Assembly (NCBI RefSeq): GCF_003355155.1
Contig: NZ_CP031320.1
Location: forward strand, 186,001-250,000
DNA from: Streptomyces armeniacus
Lineage (GTDB): Bacteria > Actinomycetota > Actinomycetes > Streptomycetales > Streptomycetaceae
DNA length: 64,000 bases
Direction of reading: 5' to 3'
Each line of letters begins with the position of its first letter. The first letter of the stretch is position 1. The notes beneath the pieces were generated by a model. The model did no database searches and was not told the DNA's origin. It saw nothing but the letters and a program-made list of their open reading frames with translations. Shown here piece by piece: positions 15,669-24,773 of the stretch. Both the position numbers and the translations under genes were made by a program.

Positions 15669-17369
15669 ATGCCCGATCCGTCGTCCGGTGAGCCCGCCGC
15701 CGCCGTGGTGTCGGTGGAGTTCCTGCGCGAGATGTCCGAGAGCGTGGGCGCGGGCATCTACGTCCTCGACGGCGTCGGCCGGATCACCTCCGTCAGCGCC
15801 CGCGCGGCGGAGATGCTCGGGCGTACGGTCGCGCAGCTCGAGGGCGTGGGCGCGCACGGGCTGTTCCACCGGCGGCGCGACGGGTCCCGGATGCCGTACG
15901 CCGAGTGCGAGCTGGCGCGGGTCATCACGCAGGGCCGCCTGGCCACCGGCACCGCGTACTTCCTGCGTGGCGACGGGGAGCTGCTGCCCGTGTCGTGGAC
16001 CTCGCTGCCCGTGCACCGCGAGGGCCACCGGACGGGGGCGGCGGTGGTGTTCACCAGCCGGCCGCGGCCGCTGGCCGGGAAGGCGCCGGAGGTACGGGAG
16101 CTGACCGGGCGTACGGCCGGGCTGTCCATGGTGGCCGACGCCACCACCGTGCTGGCGTCCACGCTGGACGCGGACAAGGCGCTGCGCCGGCTGGCGCGGC
16201 TGGTGGTGCCGCGGTTCGCCGAGTGGGCCGTGTTCGTACGGCTCGCCGCGGGCCTGCCGCACTGCGTCGCCGTGGCGGGGGACGCGGGCGGGAGCCCCGC
16301 GCCGTGGCTGGGCCCGCTGCCGCCGGTGCCGGACGGTTCGCTGCACCCGCTCGTACGGGTGCTGCGCGGGGCGCCCGCGATGCTGCTCGGGCCGGAGGAC
16401 ATCGCGTCGCCGCCCGACACGGAGCTGGCGGCGTGGCAGGAGGAGATGCTGCGGTCGTTCGGCACTGTGTCGGCCATCGCCGCGCCGCTCACCGCCCGCC
16501 ACCAGGTGCTGGGGTCGCTGACGCTGGGCCGTACGGACCCGGCGAAGCCGTTCGACGCACGCGAGCTGGCGCTCGCCGTCGACCTCGCCCGGCGGGCGGG
16601 GCTGGCGATGGACAACGCGCGGCTGTTCAGCCAGCAGCGTGACATCGCCGAGACGATGCAGCGGCACCTGCTCACCGACCTGCCCGAGCACGGCGTGCTC
16701 CAGCTGGCCGCCCGCTACCGGCCGGCGGCGGCCGGCTCCCAGATCGGCGGCGACTGGTACGACGCCTTCCCGCTGCCCGACGACGCGATGGCGTTGGTCA
16801 TCGGCGACATCGCGGGCCACGACATGCAGGCCGCCGCCCGTATGGCGCAGGTACGCAGCATGCTGCGGACGCTTGCCTGGGAGCACCAGGAGCCGCCGGG
16901 GCTGATCGTCGGCCGGATGGACGGCGCGCTGGAACGGCTCACGGACACCCCGCTGGCCACCCTCGTGTACGCCCGCGTCGAGGGCCCGGCGCGCGGGCCC
17001 TGGCAGCTGAACTGGACGTCCGCGGGCCATCCGCCGCCGCTGCTGGTCAGCCGGGACGGCAGCGCCCGCTATCTGGACCAGGGGCACGGCCCGTTCCTCG
17101 GCCTTCCCGAACTCGTCGGACCGCGCACCGACTGCACCGAGCCGCTGCTGCCGAGTAGCACGCTCCTGCTCTACACGGACGGGCTGGTCGAGACCCATGT
17201 GGACCACCTCGACGCGGGGATGCGCAGGCTGCGGCTGCAGGCGGCGGCGCTGGCCCGGGCGCCGGTCGGCGAGTTCTGCGACGGCCTGCTGGCCCGGCTG
17301 CCGGACGTCACCGACGACGACATCGCGCTGCTGGCCGTACGGCTGCCGGAGACGGGCGGCAGCGCGTAG
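15669..17369 (+). CDS. PAS-GAF-SpoIIE PP2C serine phosphatase
   Basis: The 566-residue protein has a PAS domain at about residues 15-125 (IYVLDGVGRITSVSARAAEMLG), a GAF domain at about 150-320 and a SpoIIE-type PP2C phosphatase at about 340-560. The phosphatase shows the metal-binding blocks IGGDWYDAF, VIGDIAGHDMQAA and LLLYTDGLVE. Proteins of this plan dephosphorylate anti-anti-sigma factors and so release alternative sigma factors in Streptomyces stress and development pathways. No anti-sigma kinase gene lies alongside. Start chosen at the ATG after GAGGGAACGG. Confidence 0.92.
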   Translation: MPDPSSGEPAAAVVSVEFLREMSESVGAGIYVLDGVGRITSVSARAAEMLGRTVAQLEGVGAHGLFHRRRDGSRMPYAECELARVITQGRLATGTAYFLRGDGELLPVSWTSLPVHREGHRTGAAVVFTSRPRPLAGKAPEVRELTGRTAGLSMVADATTVLASTLDADKALRRLARLVVPRFAEWAVFVRLAAGLPHCVAVAGDAGGSPAPWLGPLPPVPDGSLHPLVRVLRGAPAMLLGPEDIASPPDTELAAWQEEMLRSFGTVSAIAAPLTARHQVLGSLTLGRTDPAKPFDARELALAVDLARRAGLAMDNARLFSQQRDIAETMQRHLLTDLPEHGVLQLAARYRPAAAGSQIGGDWYDAFPLPDDAMALVIGDIAGHDMQAAARMAQVRSMLRTLAWEHQEPPGLIVGRMDGALERLTDTPLATLVYARVEGPARGPWQLNWTSAGHPPPLLVSRDGSARYLDQGHGPFLGLPELVGPRTDCTEPLLPSSTLLLYTDGLVETHVDHLDAGMRRLRLQAAALARAPVGEFCDGLLARLPDVTDDDIALLAVRLPETGGSA

Positions 17370-17525
17370 CCCGCGCCTTCGCCTCAGCGGTGCCCGCGCC
17401 CTTACCTCAGCGGTAATCGACGCTCCGCCGGGCGCCCGGCAGGGTGAGGTCAGCGGGTCCGGGCCGGCGCACTCCGGTCCGGGCCCGCCCCGCGAACAGC
17501 GCACACTCACCAGGGAGGGCCCGAC

Positions 17526-17891
17526 ATGAGCGCGTACGAGACCGCCGTCAGCCGCTACTTCGAGGCGTGGAACGCCACCGGTGCCGCCGCCCGCGACAAG
17601 GCCGTCGCCGCCGCGTGGACCGAGGACGGGTCGTACACCGATCCCGTCTCCGACGCCCAGGGCCACGAAGGGCTGGCCGCCGTGATCGCCGGAGCGCAGG
17701 AGCAGTTCCCCGGCTGCGTCTTCGCCCTCACCGGGACGGTCGACGGCCACCACCACATCGCGCGGTTCGGCTGGGAGCTGCGCGCCCCCGACGGGTCGGC
17801 GCCCGTCGCGGGCTCCGACGTGATCACGCTGGCCGAGGACGGCCGGATCCGCGCCGTACTCGGCTTCCTGGACCGGGTGCCCGCCGCGTGA
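17526..17891 (+). CDS. NTF2-like / SnoaL-like small protein
   Basis: This 121-residue protein has the nuclear-transport-factor-2-like fold pattern: an N-terminal helix (YFEAWNATG), WTEDGSYTDPVSD, then beta strands with the GHHHIARFGWEL and ITLAEDGRIRAVLGFLD signature. Members bind small hydrophobic ligands or act as cyclases or isomerases. The start follows CAGGGAGGGCCCGAC. It stands alone and convergent with the MmyB-type regulator; no specific function can be assigned. Confidence 0.82.
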   Translation: MSAYETAVSRYFEAWNATGAAARDKAVAAAWTEDGSYTDPVSDAQGHEGLAAVIAGAQEQFPGCVFALTGTVDGHHHIARFGWELRAPDGSAPVAGSDVITLAEDGRIRAVLGFLDRVPAA

Positions 17892-17904
17892 ACGGGCCCC
17901 GCCG

Positions 17905-18726
17905 CTACGGCATGAGCAGCTGAAGGTCCTTCGCCGTCTCCGGGCTCGCCGGGAGGAACGTCTCCACGGCGAGCTCGGAGACCGTCACGTCCATCGGCGT
18001 GTTGAAGGTCGCGATGGTGGAGAAGAAGGACAGGACCCGCCCCTCGTACTCGATCACCATCGGCAGCGCGAACGGGCAGCCCGGTCCGGCGTCCGCCGGC
18101 GGCGCGGGCGCCTCGTCCCGTACGGGTGGGGGTGGGGGCGTCGGATACGCGGACACCTCCTCGTACAGCGCGCGCAGCGGCGCCGACCGCACCAACGCCA
18201 GCTGGCGCTCCATCTGTTCGAGCAGATGGCCCCGCCACTCCGCGAAGTTGCGGATACGCGGGGCCAGTCCGTCCGGGTGCAGCGTGATCCGCATGGCGTT
18301 CTGCGGCGGCTCCAGCAGCTCCGGCGCGACCCCGGACAGCAGCAGGGCGATGCCGCGGTTGGCGGCCAGCACCTCGTACGTGCCGTCGACGACGAGCGCC
18401 GGGTACGGCTCGTACGCCGCCACCATCCGCTCCAGCCCCGCGCGCAGCGGGGACAGGGCGGGGGAGGTCAGCGGGGTCTCGGGGTAGTGGGGCGCGTAAC
18501 CGGCCGCGAGCAGCAGGGCGTTGCGCTCCCGTACGGGGACGTCCAGGTGCTCGGCCAGCCGCCGCACCATCTCGGGGCTGGGGCGGGCGCGGCCGGTCTC
18601 GATGAAGCTGATGTGCCGCGCGGAGGAGTCGGCGCGCAGCGCCAGCTCCAGCTGGCTCAGCCGCGCCCGGTTCCGCCAGCCCCGCAGCAGCGCGCCCACC
18701 GGCACGTCGTCCTCGGTGGTCGTCAT
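17905..18726 (-). CDS. XRE-family regulator with MmyB-like ligand-binding domain
   Basis: The ATG at 18726 gives 273 residues and matches the family start (MTTTEDDVPVGALLRGWRNR). A helix-turn-helix occupies residues 10-70 (LSQLELALRADSSARHISFIETGRARPS). The rest is a PAS-like MmyB ligand-binding domain with ALVVDGTYEVLAANRGIALL and the LHPDGLAPRIRNFAEW block. Such regulators often control a divergent redox or lipid gene. Here the divergent neighbour is the pterin dehydratase at 18839, only 112 bp away. The ligand is unknown. A proline run (PTPPPPP) interrupts the domain. Confidence 0.9.
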   Translation of the reverse strand: MTTTEDDVPVGALLRGWRNRARLSQLELALRADSSARHISFIETGRARPSPEMVRRLAEHLDVPVRERNALLLAAGYAPHYPETPLTSPALSPLRAGLERMVAAYEPYPALVVDGTYEVLAANRGIALLLSGVAPELLEPPQNAMRITLHPDGLAPRIRNFAEWRGHLLEQMERQLALVRSAPLRALYEEVSAYPTPPPPPVRDEAPAPPADAGPGCPFALPMVIEYEGRVLSFFSTIATFNTPMDVTVSELAVETFLPASPETAKDLQLLMP

Positions 18727-18838
18727 GGCTCGAATATATGGCCTCACACGAAACGCCCGGAGAGCGTGGCACGCTGGCCCCGTACCGGGCACCCGCGACC
18801 CGTGGCCCGCGACCGACCGCACCGATGAAGGGACCCTC

Positions 18839-19144
18839 ATGGCACCCGAACCGCTGACGCCGCAGCAGACCGAACAGGCGCTCGCGGAGCTGCCCGGCTG
18901 GGAGGCGGCCGACGACCGGCTCGCGCGGAACTACGTCTTCGGCAAGCATCTGCCCGCCGCCGCGATGGTGATCCACGTGGCCGCGATCCAGGAGGAGCTG
19001 GGGCACCACTCCGACATGACGCTCAGCTACAACACGCTGGGGATCACCGTGAACACGCACAGCGTGGGCGGGAAGATCACGGAGCTGGACGTCGCGCTGG
19101 CCCGCAGGATCGAGGAGATCGCGGCGGGACACGGCGCCGGCTGA
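18839..19144 (+). CDS. Pterin-4a-carbinolamine dehydratase
   Basis: This 101-residue protein matches the PCD/DCoH family in length. It contains the active-site region AAIQEELGHHSDMTLSYNTL, with adjacent histidines, and the C-terminal GGKITELDVALARRI. The enzyme dehydrates 4a-hydroxytetrahydropterin to recycle the cofactor of aromatic amino-acid hydroxylases. No hydroxylase gene is in the window. The ATG at 18839 follows GAAGGGACCCTC. Confidence 0.9.
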   Translation: MAPEPLTPQQTEQALAELPGWEAADDRLARNYVFGKHLPAAAMVIHVAAIQEELGHHSDMTLSYNTLGITVNTHSVGGKITELDVALARRIEEIAAGHGAG

Positions 19145-19186
19145 ACGCCGTACGGCGGCCCGCCTTCCGGGGCGCCGAACGCGGAG

Positions 19187-19217
19187 AGCCGCCCGGAACG
19201 GTGTCGTCCGGGCGGCT
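19187..19217. terminator. Bidirectional terminator hairpin
   Basis: AGCCGCCCGGA and TCCGGGCGGCT pair over 11 bp around a 9-nt loop, midway between the convergent pterin dehydratase and aldo/keto reductase genes. Confidence 0.7.
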
Positions 19218-19265
19218 CCGTACGTACGGCGGGCCGCGCGTGGCGGCAGCCGTGCGGGGTCTCGG

Positions 19266-20108
19266 TCAGCCGAGCCAGTTCATCGTGTCCGGGTCGGCGC
19301 CGAGCCGCGTGTCCGTGTTCAGGCCCGTGACGGCGTCGACGTCCGCCTGCTCCAGCTCGAAGTCGAAGACGTCGATGTTCTCCCTGATCCGGGACGGGGT
19401 CACGGACTTGGGGATCACCACGTTCCCGAGCTGCAGGTGCCAGCGCAGGACGATCTGCGCGACGGTCTTGCCGTACTTCCCGGCGAGGTCGCCCAGCAGC
19501 GGCTCGGCCAGCACGTCCCCGCCCTGCCCGAGCGGCGACCACGCCTCCGTCGCGATGTCGTGGTCCGCGTGGTAGGCGCGGGGGATGGGCTGCTGGAGGT
19601 GCGGGTGCAGCTCGATCTGGTTGAGCGCGGGCACGGTGCCGGTCGTGTCGATCAGCCGCTGGATGTGCGCGGGCTGGAAGTTGGAGACGCCGATGGCCTT
19701 GGCGCGGCCCTCGGCGAGGATCTTCTCGAACGCCTTCCAGCTGTCCACGTACTTGTCGATGCCCGGCATCGGCCAGTGGATGAGATACAGGTCGACGTAG
19801 TCCAGGCCGAGCTTGGCCAGCGAGGCGTCGAAGGCGCGCAGCGTGGTGTCGTGGCCCTGGTCGGCGTTCCACAGCTTCGTGGTGACGAACAGCTCCTCGC
19901 GCGGGACGCCGGCGGCTGCGATGGCCTGGCCGGTGCCCTTCTCGTTCTCGTAGATCGCGGCGGTGTCGATGCTGCGGTACCCGGCCTCGAGCGCGGTGCC
20001 CACCGCGCGCGCCGCCTCGTCGTCCGGCACCTGCCAGACACCGAAGCCGAGCTGCGGCATGGCGACGCCGTTGCTGAGCGTGATGGAGGGGACGCTGCTC
20101 ACGAGCAA
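19266..20108 (-). CDS. Aldo/keto reductase (2,5-diketogluconate reductase type)
   Basis: The 280-residue protein shows the full catalytic tetrad of aldo/keto reductases: D48, Y53, K78 and H111, within GYRSIDTAAIYENEKG, VTTKLW and YLIHWPMP. The strand ALNQIELHPHLQQ and the NADPH-binding VVIPKSVTPSRIREN are also typical of the AKR5 group. It reduces aldehydes and ketones with NADPH in the cytosol; the physiological substrate cannot be told. It is monocistronic. Confidence 0.93.
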   Translation of the reverse strand: MLVSSVPSITLSNGVAMPQLGFGVWQVPDDEAARAVGTALEAGYRSIDTAAIYENEKGTGQAIAAAGVPREELFVTTKLWNADQGHDTTLRAFDASLAKLGLDYVDLYLIHWPMPGIDKYVDSWKAFEKILAEGRAKAIGVSNFQPAHIQRLIDTTGTVPALNQIELHPHLQQPIPRAYHADHDIATEAWSPLGQGGDVLAEPLLGDLAGKYGKTVAQIVLRWHLQLGNVVIPKSVTPSRIRENIDVFDFELEQADVDAVTGLNTDTRLGADPDTMNWLG

Positions 20109-20265
20109 TCGGTCCTTACGTTCTGTCGGGGGATGTCAGGTCCTCGGAATGTAACGGTCCGCGGCTCGGGATCATTCCTCCCCGGGCCAGCGCGGCGAGG
20201 TGCGGCGCCCGTACGGGGGCGGGCGGGGGCACGGCGTACGGTGCGTGGCGTACGGGGCGCGGCCG

Positions 20266-22092
20266 TCACGTGTGGTAGAGCGCCTCGATCTCCACCGCGT
20301 AGGCCTTCTCGATCGCCTTCCGCTTCAGCTTCAGCGACGGCGTGAGCAGCCCCTGCTCCTCGGTGAACTGTGCGGCCAGTATCCGGAACGTACGGATCGA
20401 CTCCGCCTGCGACACCTGCGTGTTCGCGGCCACCACCGCACGCCGGATCTCCGTCTCCAGATCCGCGTCGCACACCAGCTCTGCCTGGCTGAGCTGCGGC
20501 TTCTCCCGCATCGTCAGCCAGTGCGAGACGGCCTCCTGGTCCAGCGTGACAAGCGCGGAGATGTACGGCCGGTCGTTGCCCACCACGACGCACTGCGCGA
20601 CCAACGGGTGCGCGCGCACCCGTTCCTCCAGGGTGGCCGGCGAGACCGTCTTGCCGCTGGACGTCACCAGGATCTCCTTCTTGCGCCCGGTGATCGTCAG
20701 ATAGCCGTCCTCGTCCAGCGAACCGAGGTCGCCGGTCGCCAGCCAGCCGTCGTGCAGCGTCTCGCCGGTGGCCTCGGGGTTGTTGAGGTACCCCTGGAAG
20801 ATCTGGCCGCCGTGCAGCCACACCTCGCTGTCCTCCGCGATGTGCACCGTGGTGCCGGGGATGGGGCGCCCGACGGTGCCGAAACGGGTCTGCTCCGGCG
20901 GGTTGGCCGTGGCGGCGGCGGTCGACTCGGTCAGCCCGTAACCCTCGAAGATCCGCATCCCGGCGCCGTCGAAGAACAGCCCGAGCCGCCGCTCCATCGC
21001 GCTGCCGCCGGACATCGCGTGCCGGCAGCGGCCGCCCATGGCCTCGCGCAGCTTGCCGTACACGAGCTTGTCGAACAGCTGGTGCTGCATCCGCAGCGAC
21101 GCACCCGGGCCCGGCCCCGTGCCGAACGCCTTGTGCTCGGTCGCCTCCGCGTAGCGCACCGCGGCCTCGACGGCCTTGTCGAACGGGCCGAGCTTGCCCT
21201 CGAGTTCGGCCTTGCGGCGGGCGGCGGCGAAGACCTTCTCGAAGATGTACGGCACGGCCAGGATGAAGCTCGGCCGGAATGCCACCAGGTCGGGGAGCAG
21301 CGCGGCGGCGGACAGCTGCGGCTGGTGGCCCAGCTTGACCCGGCCCCGTACGGCCGCGACCTCGACCATCCGCCCGAAGACGTGCGCGAGGGGGAGGAAC
21401 AGCAGCGTCGACGCCTGGTCGCCGGGCTTCGAGTGGAAGACGGGCTCGTACCGGTCGACGATGTTGTCGGCCTCGGCCATGAAGTTGGCGTGCGAGATCA
21501 CGCAGCCCTTGGGGCGGCCGGTGGTGCCGGAGGTGTAGATGACGGTGGCGACGGTGTCCGGGGTGAGCGCGAGCCGGTGCCGGTGCACCACGTCGTCCTC
21601 GATGTGCGCGCCCGCCGCCATCAGTTCGGCCTCGGCGTCCGCGTCGAGCTGCCACAGCCGCTTGAGCTGGGGCAACCGGTCGACGACCGAGCCGATGGTC
21701 ATCGCGTGGTCCTCGTGCTCGACGACGGCCGCGGAGACGCCCGCGTCGTGCAGCATCCAGTAGACCTGCTCGGCGGACGAGGTGGGGTAGAGCGGCACGG
21801 GCTGGGCGCCGATCGCCCACAGGGCGAAGTCGAAGAGGGTCCACTCGTAGCGCGTACGCGACATGATCGCGACGCGGTCGCCGAACCGCACGCCCTCCGC
21901 CAGCATCCCCTTGGCCAGCGCGAGCACCTGGTCGCGGAACTGGCCCGACGTGATGTCCTGCCACTGCCCCTGGGCATCCTTGCGTGCCAGCGCGACCCGG
22001 TCCGGATCATCGGCGGCGTGGTCGAAGACGGCGTCCGCCAGCCCTCCGACCTGGGGCGCCGTCGCCGAGGCGGGAACGGTGAACTCGTGCAA
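20266..22092 (-). CDS. Long-chain acyl-CoA synthetase (AMP-forming)
   Basis: I start at a TTG at 22092, because it lies 8 nt after GGAGGAG and begins LHEFTVP, as homologues do. An upstream ATG at 22452 would add 120 unrelated residues. The 608-residue protein has the adenylate motif YTSGTTGRPKGC, the acyl-adenylate motif GYGLTES, GDLGSLDEDGYLTITGRKKE, and a C-terminal lysine region (LTPSLKLKRKAIEKAY). It activates long-chain fatty acids to acyl-CoA for degradation or lipid synthesis. It is divergent from the sulfotransferase across a 541-bp gap (22093-22633) in which I see no further gene. Confidence 0.93.
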   Translation of the reverse strand: MHEFTVPASATAPQVGGLADAVFDHAADDPDRVALARKDAQGQWQDITSGQFRDQVLALAKGMLAEGVRFGDRVAIMSRTRYEWTLFDFALWAIGAQPVPLYPTSSAEQVYWMLHDAGVSAAVVEHEDHAMTIGSVVDRLPQLKRLWQLDADAEAELMAAGAHIEDDVVHRHRLALTPDTVATVIYTSGTTGRPKGCVISHANFMAEADNIVDRYEPVFHSKPGDQASTLLFLPLAHVFGRMVEVAAVRGRVKLGHQPQLSAAALLPDLVAFRPSFILAVPYIFEKVFAAARRKAELEGKLGPFDKAVEAAVRYAEATEHKAFGTGPGPGASLRMQHQLFDKLVYGKLREAMGGRCRHAMSGGSAMERRLGLFFDGAGMRIFEGYGLTESTAAATANPPEQTRFGTVGRPIPGTTVHIAEDSEVWLHGGQIFQGYLNNPEATGETLHDGWLATGDLGSLDEDGYLTITGRKKEILVTSSGKTVSPATLEERVRAHPLVAQCVVVGNDRPYISALVTLDQEAVSHWLTMREKPQLSQAELVCDADLETEIRRAVVAANTQVSQAESIRTFRILAAQFTEEQGLLTPSLKLKRKAIEKAYAVEIEALYHT

Positions 22093-22633
22093 TGGTCCGG
22101 CTCCTCCTGCAGGGCACAGCGCCGCGACCGTATCTGATACGGAACGCCAGCGGGAGAGGCGTCGGTGCTGGTCAGTGGTGCAATTGCGGTCACAACGGGA
22201 GACCGGAGCCAGGTCGTTGCAGGTCACCCGTGATATCTGCACGGAACCTCCCCCCAGTGATATGGGGGCCCGGAAACGCTTGGCAAGGGCACCCAATTCT
22301 GGACATCGCGCGGCGTCCCGTCCACCACGCCGGGTGCCGCCCGGTTCCGCCGGGCGGCGGTGGGCCGTACGTCTGCCGTACGCCTCCCCGCGCGTCTGTG
22401 CGGTCGTACACCCTGCCGTGGCACGGCGTGACCGTGCGTCAGCGGAACGCACCGACGACAGCCCGGCGATGCCCTTCCGTTACTTTTCCGACACTGCCCG
22501 TTCGTGTCCATCCCCTGGTATGGCCGTTCGGCGACCGCGGGGGACACGGCGGGTACGGCGGTGCGGGCGGGGCACGACGGTGCGGACGGCCACGGGGGCA
22601 CCGGAACGAAATGCACGAGAAAGGGTGTCACCG

Positions 22634-23560
22634 ATGCGCGACCCGCGCATGAAGACCGTCGGCAAGGGACTGCGCCGCCGAGGACGGCTGATCGCCGCGG
22701 CGCTGCGACCCCCGGGCGGCGCGCCGGGAGCGGGCACGGGCGGCGGCGCCGGTGCCGCCGGGACGGTGCCGGCGGTGCCGGACTACGGCCGGACCAGCCA
22801 GGACTACGCCGCCCCGCGCGCGTCGCGGCTCGTCGAGTCGCCCGTCTTCGTACTCTCCCCGGTCCGCTCCGGATCGACCCTGCTGCGCGTCATCCTGAAC
22901 AGCCACCCCGACATCCGCGCCCCGCACGAGATGCACCTGCGCACGCTGAACGTACGCATGGGCCGCGACTTCACGCCCAGCGCGATGCGCGAACTGGAGC
23001 TGGACAAGGACGAACTGGAGCACCTGCTCTGGGACCGCGTCCTCCACCTCGAACTGGAGCGCAGCGGAAAGCGGGTGATCGTCGACAAGACCCCGCCCAA
23101 CACGCTGATCTGGCCCCGGCTGCGGCGCTGCTGGCCCGACGCGCGCTACCTCTTCCTGCTGCGCCACCCGGCGGCGGTCGTCTCCTCCCTCGTCAACCGC
23201 AGGCGAGAGCCGGACCTGGAGCAGATCCACAGCGAGGTCCTGGAGTACGCCGAACGCCTCGAGGACGCGCGCACGGAACTGAACGGGCACACCGTCACGT
23301 ACGAGCACCTCACCGCGGAGCCCGAGAAGGCCACCCGGGACATCTGCCGCTACCTGGACGTGGAATGGGACGCGGCCATGCTCGACTACGGCGAGCAGGA
23401 CCACGGCAGCTTCCGCCCGCACATCGGGGACTGGAGCAGCAACATCAAGTCCGGCCGCATCCAGCCTGCGAGGCAGCCGGGGGACGACGTGGAGCTGCCG
23501 GTGCGGCTCGCGCAGATCGCGGGGGCGTGGGGCTACCACTCGAGCCCGTCCGGCGATTGA
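22634..23560 (+). CDS. PAPS-dependent sulfotransferase family protein
   Basis: The protein is 308 residues from the ATG at 22634. The 5'-phosphosulfate-binding loop is FVLSPVRSGSTLLRVILNS near residues 74-92, with VDKTPPN and FLLRHPAAVVSSL (3'-phosphate binding) following as in prokaryotic sulfotransferase_3-type proteins. It would transfer sulfate from PAPS to an unknown acceptor. About 35 Gly/Ala-rich residues precede the core. Its last codons (SPSGD-stop) and stop codon are encoded by the interspersed repeat at 23542-23568, so the natural C-terminus seems to have been replaced or extended by the repeat. Confidence 0.85.
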   Translation: MRDPRMKTVGKGLRRRGRLIAAALRPPGGAPGAGTGGGAGAAGTVPAVPDYGRTSQDYAAPRASRLVESPVFVLSPVRSGSTLLRVILNSHPDIRAPHEMHLRTLNVRMGRDFTPSAMRELELDKDELEHLLWDRVLHLELERSGKRVIVDKTPPNTLIWPRLRRCWPDARYLFLLRHPAAVVSSLVNRRREPDLEQIHSEVLEYAERLEDARTELNGHTVTYEHLTAEPEKATRDICRYLDVEWDAAMLDYGEQDHGSFRPHIGDWSSNIKSGRIQPARQPGDDVELPVRLAQIAGAWGYHSSPSGD

Positions 23561-23568
23561 GGACGGCC
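23542..23568 (+). repeat. Interspersed repeat supplying a stop codon
   Basis: GAGCCCGTCCGGCGATTGA then GGACGGCC overlaps the 3' end of the sulfotransferase gene. The TGA at 23558-23560 inside the repeat is the stop codon. It faces the inverted copy at 23661 across the convergent gene pair. Confidence 0.92.
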
Positions 23569-23660
23569 CGGATCGGCCATGGTCGGCACTGAGTCCGGCC
23601 GCTGAGCAACGCCGGTGAGACGGCGGTCCGCTGGCCAAGCGTCGCGACATCGTGGCTGAC

Positions 23661-23733
23661 GGCCGTCCTCAAACGCCGGACGGGCTGGGGTCGTGCCCCG
23701 ACGGGCTGGGGTTGTGCCCCGACGGGCTTGATT
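23661..23733 (-). repeat. Interspersed repeat with duplicated arm, supplying the fdhD stop codon
   Basis: The plus strand reads GGCCGTCCTCAAACGCCGGA then CGGGCT. Two further 21-bp copies of the CGGGCT side (GGGTCGTGCCCCGACGGGCT and GGGTTGTGCCCCGACGGGCT) follow. The TCA at 23669-23671 is the fdhD stop on the minus strand. The duplicated arms encode the last residues of FdhD as SPSG repeats. Confidence 0.9.
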
Positions 23734-24580
23734 CGTTCAGGCCAAGGCCAAGGCGCCAGGCGCCCGCGTAGACGTTCATCGAGCCGCCCCGCAGGAAGCC
23801 CACCAGCGTCAGGCCCGTCTCCGTGGCCAGGTCGACGGCGAGCGACGAGGGTGCCGAGACCGCCGCCAGGGCCGGGATGCCCGCCATCACCGCCTTCTGC
23901 GCGAGCTCGAACGAGGCCCGCCCCGACACCATCAGCAGCGCCGACGTGAGCGGCAGCGCGCCGTCCTGGAGCGCGCCGCCGATCAGCTTGTCGACGGCGT
24001 TGTGGCGGCCGACGTCCTCCCGTACGCCGAGCATCGTGCCGTCCGCCGCGAACAGCGCCGCCGCGTGCAGCCCGCCGGTCCGGTCGAAGACGCGCTGCGC
24101 CTCACGGAGCCGGTCGGGCAGCCGCGTCAGTACGTCCGGCTCGACGCGGAACGGGGCGTACACGCCGTCGAGTTCCTCCGCGGGCCAGCGCGTCCGCGTG
24201 CGTACGGCGTCGAGGCTGGTCTTGCCGCACAGGCCGCACGAGGACGTCGTGTAGACGCTGCGTTCCAGCGTGATGTCCGGCAGCGGGACGCCGGGGGCGA
24301 GCCGTACGTCCACGGTGTTGTACGTGTTGGCGCCGTCCGCCGTGGCGCCCGCGCAGTAGACGATGCTCGTGACCTCGTCCTTGGTGCCGACCACGCCCTC
24401 GCTGACGAGGAAGCCGGCGGCGAGCGCGAAGTCGTCGCCGGGGGTGCGCATGGTGATGGCGAGGGGCTTGCCGTTGAGGCGGATCTCCAGCGGCTCCTCG
24501 CCGACGAGGGTGTCGGGGCGTTCGGAGACGGCGCCGTCCCGTACGCGGATGACGCGGCGGCGCTCGGTGACTCGGCCCAT
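23669..24580 (-). CDS. fdhD: Formate dehydrogenase accessory sulfurtransferase
   Basis: The 303-residue protein has the FdhD catalytic loop [12 protein letters not shown] (CxxC) near residue 120. It also has the N-terminal [23 protein letters not shown] and the C-terminal [30 protein letters not shown] blocks. FdhD passes sulfur from IscS to the molybdenum cofactor of formate dehydrogenase. No formate dehydrogenase is in the window. The final 20 residues ([20 protein letters not shown]) are repeat-derived, because the interspersed repeat and two copies of its arm run through the gene end. Activity is probably kept, since all conserved blocks are upstream. Confidence 0.95.
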   Translation of the reverse strand: MGRVTERRRVIRVRDGAVSERPDTLVGEEPLEIRLNGKPLAITMRTPGDDFALAAGFLVSEGVVGTKDEVTSIVYCAGATADGANTYNTVDVRLAPGVPLPDITLERSVYTTSSCGLCGKTSLDAVRTRTRWPAEELDGVYAPFRVEPDVLTRLPDRLREAQRVFDRTGGLHAAALFAADGTMLGVREDVGRHNAVDKLIGGALQDGALPLTSALLMVSGRASFELAQKAVMAGIPALAAVSAPSSLAVDLATETGLTLVGFLRGGSMNVYAGAWRLGLGLNESSPSGHNPSPSGHDPSPSGV

Positions 24581-24773
24581 GGACGCTCACTCCCGAGTCG
24601 GAGGGGACGGACGGCGGTGCGGTTGCGGGTCGCCGGTCCATTGTCCCGTACGCGCGGCCGTGGCGCGGCGGCCCTACGCTGCGTAGACGGAGACCGCTCA
24701 GTGCGGAACGAGGAGTGCGGCACGCAGAATGCTGCACGCGGAGCGGTGGTCACGGAAGTGAAGGGGACGGCGG

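Noticed and set aside
22093..22452. A longer N-terminus for the acyl-CoA synthetase (ATG at 22452)
   Set aside because: The extra 120 residues show no domain, and the TTG at 22092 has a strong ribosome site and family-like start.
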